From: Candidatus Obscuribacterales bacterium
Lineage (GTDB): Bacteria; Cyanobacteriota; Vampirovibrionia; Obscuribacterales; Obscuribacteraceae
Length of the DNA stretch: 64,000 bases
Assembly (NCBI GenBank): GCA_021732565.1
Contig: JAKFUT010000317.1
Location: 1 to 64,000, forward strand
Reading direction: 5' to 3'
Shown: positions 61,828-64,000 of the stretch, piece after piece
Layout of the letters: each line of letters starts with the position of its first letter
Position numbering within the stretch: position 1 is the first letter of the stretch
Notes under the pieces: model-generated
Seen by the model: the letters and a program-made list of their open reading frames with translations, nothing else
Databases searched by the model: none
Told to the model about the DNA's origin: nothing
Made by a program: the position numbers and the translations under genes

Positions 61828-63300
61828 ATGGCGAAGTGGCTCAATAATTTATGGTCCTTCGTCTCAGGAAAAACCTCCTGGGGTGAACACTTTGATGCTG
61901 CATGCAAGAAATTTCAGGACGGTGACCACGTTGGAGCGGAAGAGAGCTTTCGCGTTGCACTGACCCTGGCCCGATCCGGCAAGAGCCATGTTCGCCTGTT
62001 TACGACACTGGTCTGCATGGGCTCCTGCTTGCGTGCCATGGAAAAGTTTGACGACAGCAAGACCATGTTGAGACAAGCCATAGAGCTTAACCCGGTGGAC
62101 TGTCCCACCGATGACCTGGCCTATGCCTACAAGGAACTCGGCGTCTGTTTGTACGAAGCAGGCGATTCCCCTGATGCAGAAGCCCCTTTGCTTAAGGCAA
62201 TGGAAATCTACGCAAGGTTGAATAAGGAGCAAGAGGAAGAAACGGCAGACTGCGCTTTTTTTCTGGCCCGTGCACTGATATTGCAGTGCAAATTCGAAGA
62301 GTCCCTTGCCCCTCTGAAGCAGAGCCTGATTATCTACGAGCGAAATCGTGAAAACCGATTGCCAGAGATTGCCGACACCTTACACTGCCAGGCAGTGGTC
62401 TGGAATAGACTTGAAGAGTTTGAAAAAGCAGAAGCAAATTTAGTACTGGCGGCCCCGCTCCATGAACAACTATTTGGAAAGGAAAGCTTAGAACTTTCCC
62501 GGTGCACGACAGAATGGGCTACATCGGTTCTCTCACAGGGAAAATTGGAGGAGGCCGAAGCGCTGTTGCGCCGCGCAATGACCTCCCTGCAAACCATTAA
62601 CGCCAATAAAACGGTAGACTACGCCGACAGTCTGACCGCAATGGGCACCTGTTGCCGCTTGCAGCGGCGCATGGCGGAAGCGATCGAGCACTACAGAGAA
62701 GCGCTACAGCTTTACGAAGAGAGCGACGCCACCGACCACTGCGATGTGGCTGCAGTGCTGACGCAATTAGCAGTATGTTTTACCGAAAAAGAAGATTGTG
62801 TTCAAGCCGAGATCTACTTCCGTAAAGCGCTGGAAGTTACCGAACGTGTGGAGAAGCCTAATCCCGAGATCTTGTCGGACAATTTGTATAACCTGGCCAA
62901 ATGCTGTGTCTTTCAACAGCGCTACGGAGAGGCTATTCCGCTCTATTATCGTGCGTTGAATCTGGTAGAAGATGCACTGGGCAAAGACCACGCCGCAGTG
63001 GCGCCCGTTCTTACAGAGTTAGCCTATTGCTATCAACTGCAGGAACGAACGGCCGAAGCAAAACCGCTCTATCAAAGAGCTATTGAAATTCATGAAAATG
63101 GGAAACCCGAAGACGACGAGTTAGCAGACAATTTAATTGGCCTTGCAAACTGCTATCTTGAGTCGGGTGAATACTCCAGTGCCCGCCCCCTGTACCAGCG
63201 GGCAATTGAGTATAAACAATTCAAGTTCGATCCCAGAGACCAGGACCTGGTATGTCGGATAGAAGACTTGCTGAAACAGATGGAACACGCTGCTGTTTAG
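61828..63300 (+). CDS. Tetratricopeptide-repeat protein (kinesin-light-chain type)
   Basis: 490 residues made of about ten 40-42-residue TPR units, such as YAYKELGVCLYEAGDSPDAEAPLLKAMEIY, LAVCFTEKEDCVQAEIYFRKALEV and LTELAYCYQLQERTAEAKPLYQRAIEI. The long TPR period and the D-P/V-A-x-x-L-x-x-L-A pattern are those of kinesin-light-chain-like repeats common in cyanobacteria and relatives. No signal peptide or catalytic domain. A protein-protein scaffold is all that can be inferred. Its stop overlaps the end of the opposed gene by four bases. Confidence 0.87.
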   Translation: MAKWLNNLWSFVSGKTSWGEHFDAACKKFQDGDHVGAEESFRVALTLARSGKSHVRLFTTLVCMGSCLRAMEKFDDSKTMLRQAIELNPVDCPTDDLAYAYKELGVCLYEAGDSPDAEAPLLKAMEIYARLNKEQEEETADCAFFLARALILQCKFEESLAPLKQSLIIYERNRENRLPEIADTLHCQAVVWNRLEEFEKAEANLVLAAPLHEQLFGKESLELSRCTTEWATSVLSQGKLEEAEALLRRAMTSLQTINANKTVDYADSLTAMGTCCRLQRRMAEAIEHYREALQLYEESDATDHCDVAAVLTQLAVCFTEKEDCVQAEIYFRKALEVTERVEKPNPEILSDNLYNLAKCCVFQQRYGEAIPLYYRALNLVEDALGKDHAAVAPVLTELAYCYQLQERTAEAKPLYQRAIEIHENGKPEDDELADNLIGLANCYLESGEYSSARPLYQRAIEYKQFKFDPRDQDLVCRIEDLLKQMEHAAV

Positions 63301-64000
63301 CTGGCAGTTTTGACCTCGAGCCAGTAGCCTCGGGGAACAAACTCCACGATGGCTTGATCACCATGGTGGAGAGTTCGCTCTTCCATTTCCGCAGCCTGCT
63401 CGGGACTGGCGGACAGCGTATTGTCTTCGACATGCTTCAGCGAGGTCTCATCGCCAATTCCCTTGGAAATTGCCAGTTCAGCAGCGTGTGCTTTCGGCGT
63501 TGCGAAATTGATCGCACTGCAAATTTGGCTATAACTCACCATCAATCTGGCATAGGCGGTGCTGCCCGGAAGCACTGTACCGATTAGCCCGACAACGTCA
63601 CCGAGAGCACCACTTAGGGCAGCTACATCTGCACTTCGCACAATTCCGCTGAGGGCTTTGCCGTACACGCCGGCGGCCTTAGCAGCACCATCATTAGCGA
63701 CGCTGGAGGCCTTTCCTTCCGCGCCGCAGTCGGAACGCACCGAGCAGTCAGCTCCTATAAAAGTACGGTCGTCGACTTTGACGCTTCCATCAGCAAATAA
63801 TACGGGACCACCGCCAAACTCGATAACACCGCTTGGTCTAATAACAGTACCGGTTGCCTTCACCGTTAGCGATTCGGGGGTATCGGTAAAAAGCTTTGTC
63901 TCGATTGTATGCGTTGTTAAATCGAGGAGCAAATCATGCTCGGGATTTGTCAACGATTTTACTGATACCTTACCGTTCTCACCGCTGTTATCGATAACGG
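63297..64000 (-). CDS. Hypothetical protein, 5'-truncated by the window edge
   Basis: At least 234 residues: the frame stays open to the window end beyond a TTG at 63953 (upstream codons read VIDNSGENGKVSVKS), so the N-terminus is outside. The visible part has a beta-rich start (TGTVIRPSGVIEFGGGPVLFADG). A segment with two cysteines, GADCSVRSDCGAEGKASS, is followed by small-residue-rich helices (VAALSGALGDVVGLIGTVLPGS), an acidic region and a C-terminal strand (QAIVEFVPRGYWLEVKTAS). No family is recognised and no membrane segment is certain. Confidence 0.65.
   Translation of the reverse strand, partial: VIDNSGENGKVSVKSLTNPEHDLLLDLTTHTIETKLFTDTPESLTVKATGTVIRPSGVIEFGGGPVLFADGSVKVDDRTFIGADCSVRSDCGAEGKASSVANDGAAKAAGVYGKALSGIVRSADVAALSGALGDVVGLIGTVLPGSTAYARLMVSYSQICSAINFATPKAHAAELAISKGIGDETSLKHVEDNTLSASPEQAAEMEERTLHHGDQAIVEFVPRGYWLEVKTAS

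Overview
The window is one large cell-surface polysaccharide locus (roughly 2.5-59.6 kb), with a SNF2-type helicase at the left edge and two hypothetical/TPR genes at the right edge. The export genes (Wza-like outer-membrane export proteins, a Wzc/GumC-like co-polymerase and two Wzm/Wzt ABC transporters) point to a diderm bacterium. The roughly even base composition, kinesin-light-chain-type TPR protein, S-layer-homology domains on a secreted oxidoreductase and filamentous-haemagglutinin-like surface protein would fit a non-photosynthetic relative of cyanobacteria (Vampirovibrionia/Melainabacteria, e.g. Obscuribacterales). That placement is an inference from gene content only.

Layout. 2-2317: SNF2 helicase. 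2496-7942 (minus): a tight operon of polymerase-like membrane protein, GT4, SDR epimerase, GT4 and GT2. 8068-10327: two opposed acyltransferase-3 membrane proteins. 10474-16659 (plus): two tandem Wza-like proteins, a Wzc-like protein with a degenerate kinase domain, and a putative outer-membrane beta-barrel. 16670-22154 (minus): a 63-residue small ORF, an ATP-grasp ligase of the graspetide type and a 1418-residue FHA/FecR-like surface protein. 22169-29405 (plus): PqqD-like protein, a 64-residue Tat-like peptide, a phosphodiesterase-fold protein that has lost a metal-binding motif, GT4, DUF218, NDP-sugar pyrophosphorylase, HPr-kinase-like protein and GT4, with an opposed phosphoglycosyl transferase. 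29402-55788: two Wzm/Wzt pairs, many GT4/GT2/GT9 glycosyltransferases, hexapeptide and membrane acyltransferases, TylF and FkbM methyltransferases, a second polymerase/ligase, a large GH2-like protein and two NTP_transf_5 nucleotidyltransferases. 55830-59627: secreted FAD oxidoreductase with SLH repeats, KdsC-like phosphatase and an alpha/beta hydrolase. 60048-64000: GDP-6-deoxymannose-type SDR, an unknown protein, a TPR protein and an unknown truncated gene.

How it may work. Phosphoglycosyl transferase, nucleotidyltransferase and SDRs supply and start glycans. The glycosyltransferases extend them, and acyl- and methyltransferases decorate them. Two polymerase-like proteins and two ABC exporters imply more than one glycan; no Wzx flippase was recognised. 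The Wza-like and Wzc-like proteins would carry product across the envelope.

The most unusual part is 20999-28167. Peptide-modification genes sit inside the polysaccharide locus: an ATP-grasp ligase directly behind a small acidic-tailed ORF, a PqqD-like recognition protein followed by a short Tat-like peptide, an HPr-kinase-like protein and (further on) two NTP_transf_5 proteins. This resembles parts of RiPP pathways and could be an undescribed peptide-modifying system coupled to surface glycan assembly. No tRNA, rRNA, CRISPR array or insertion sequence was seen.
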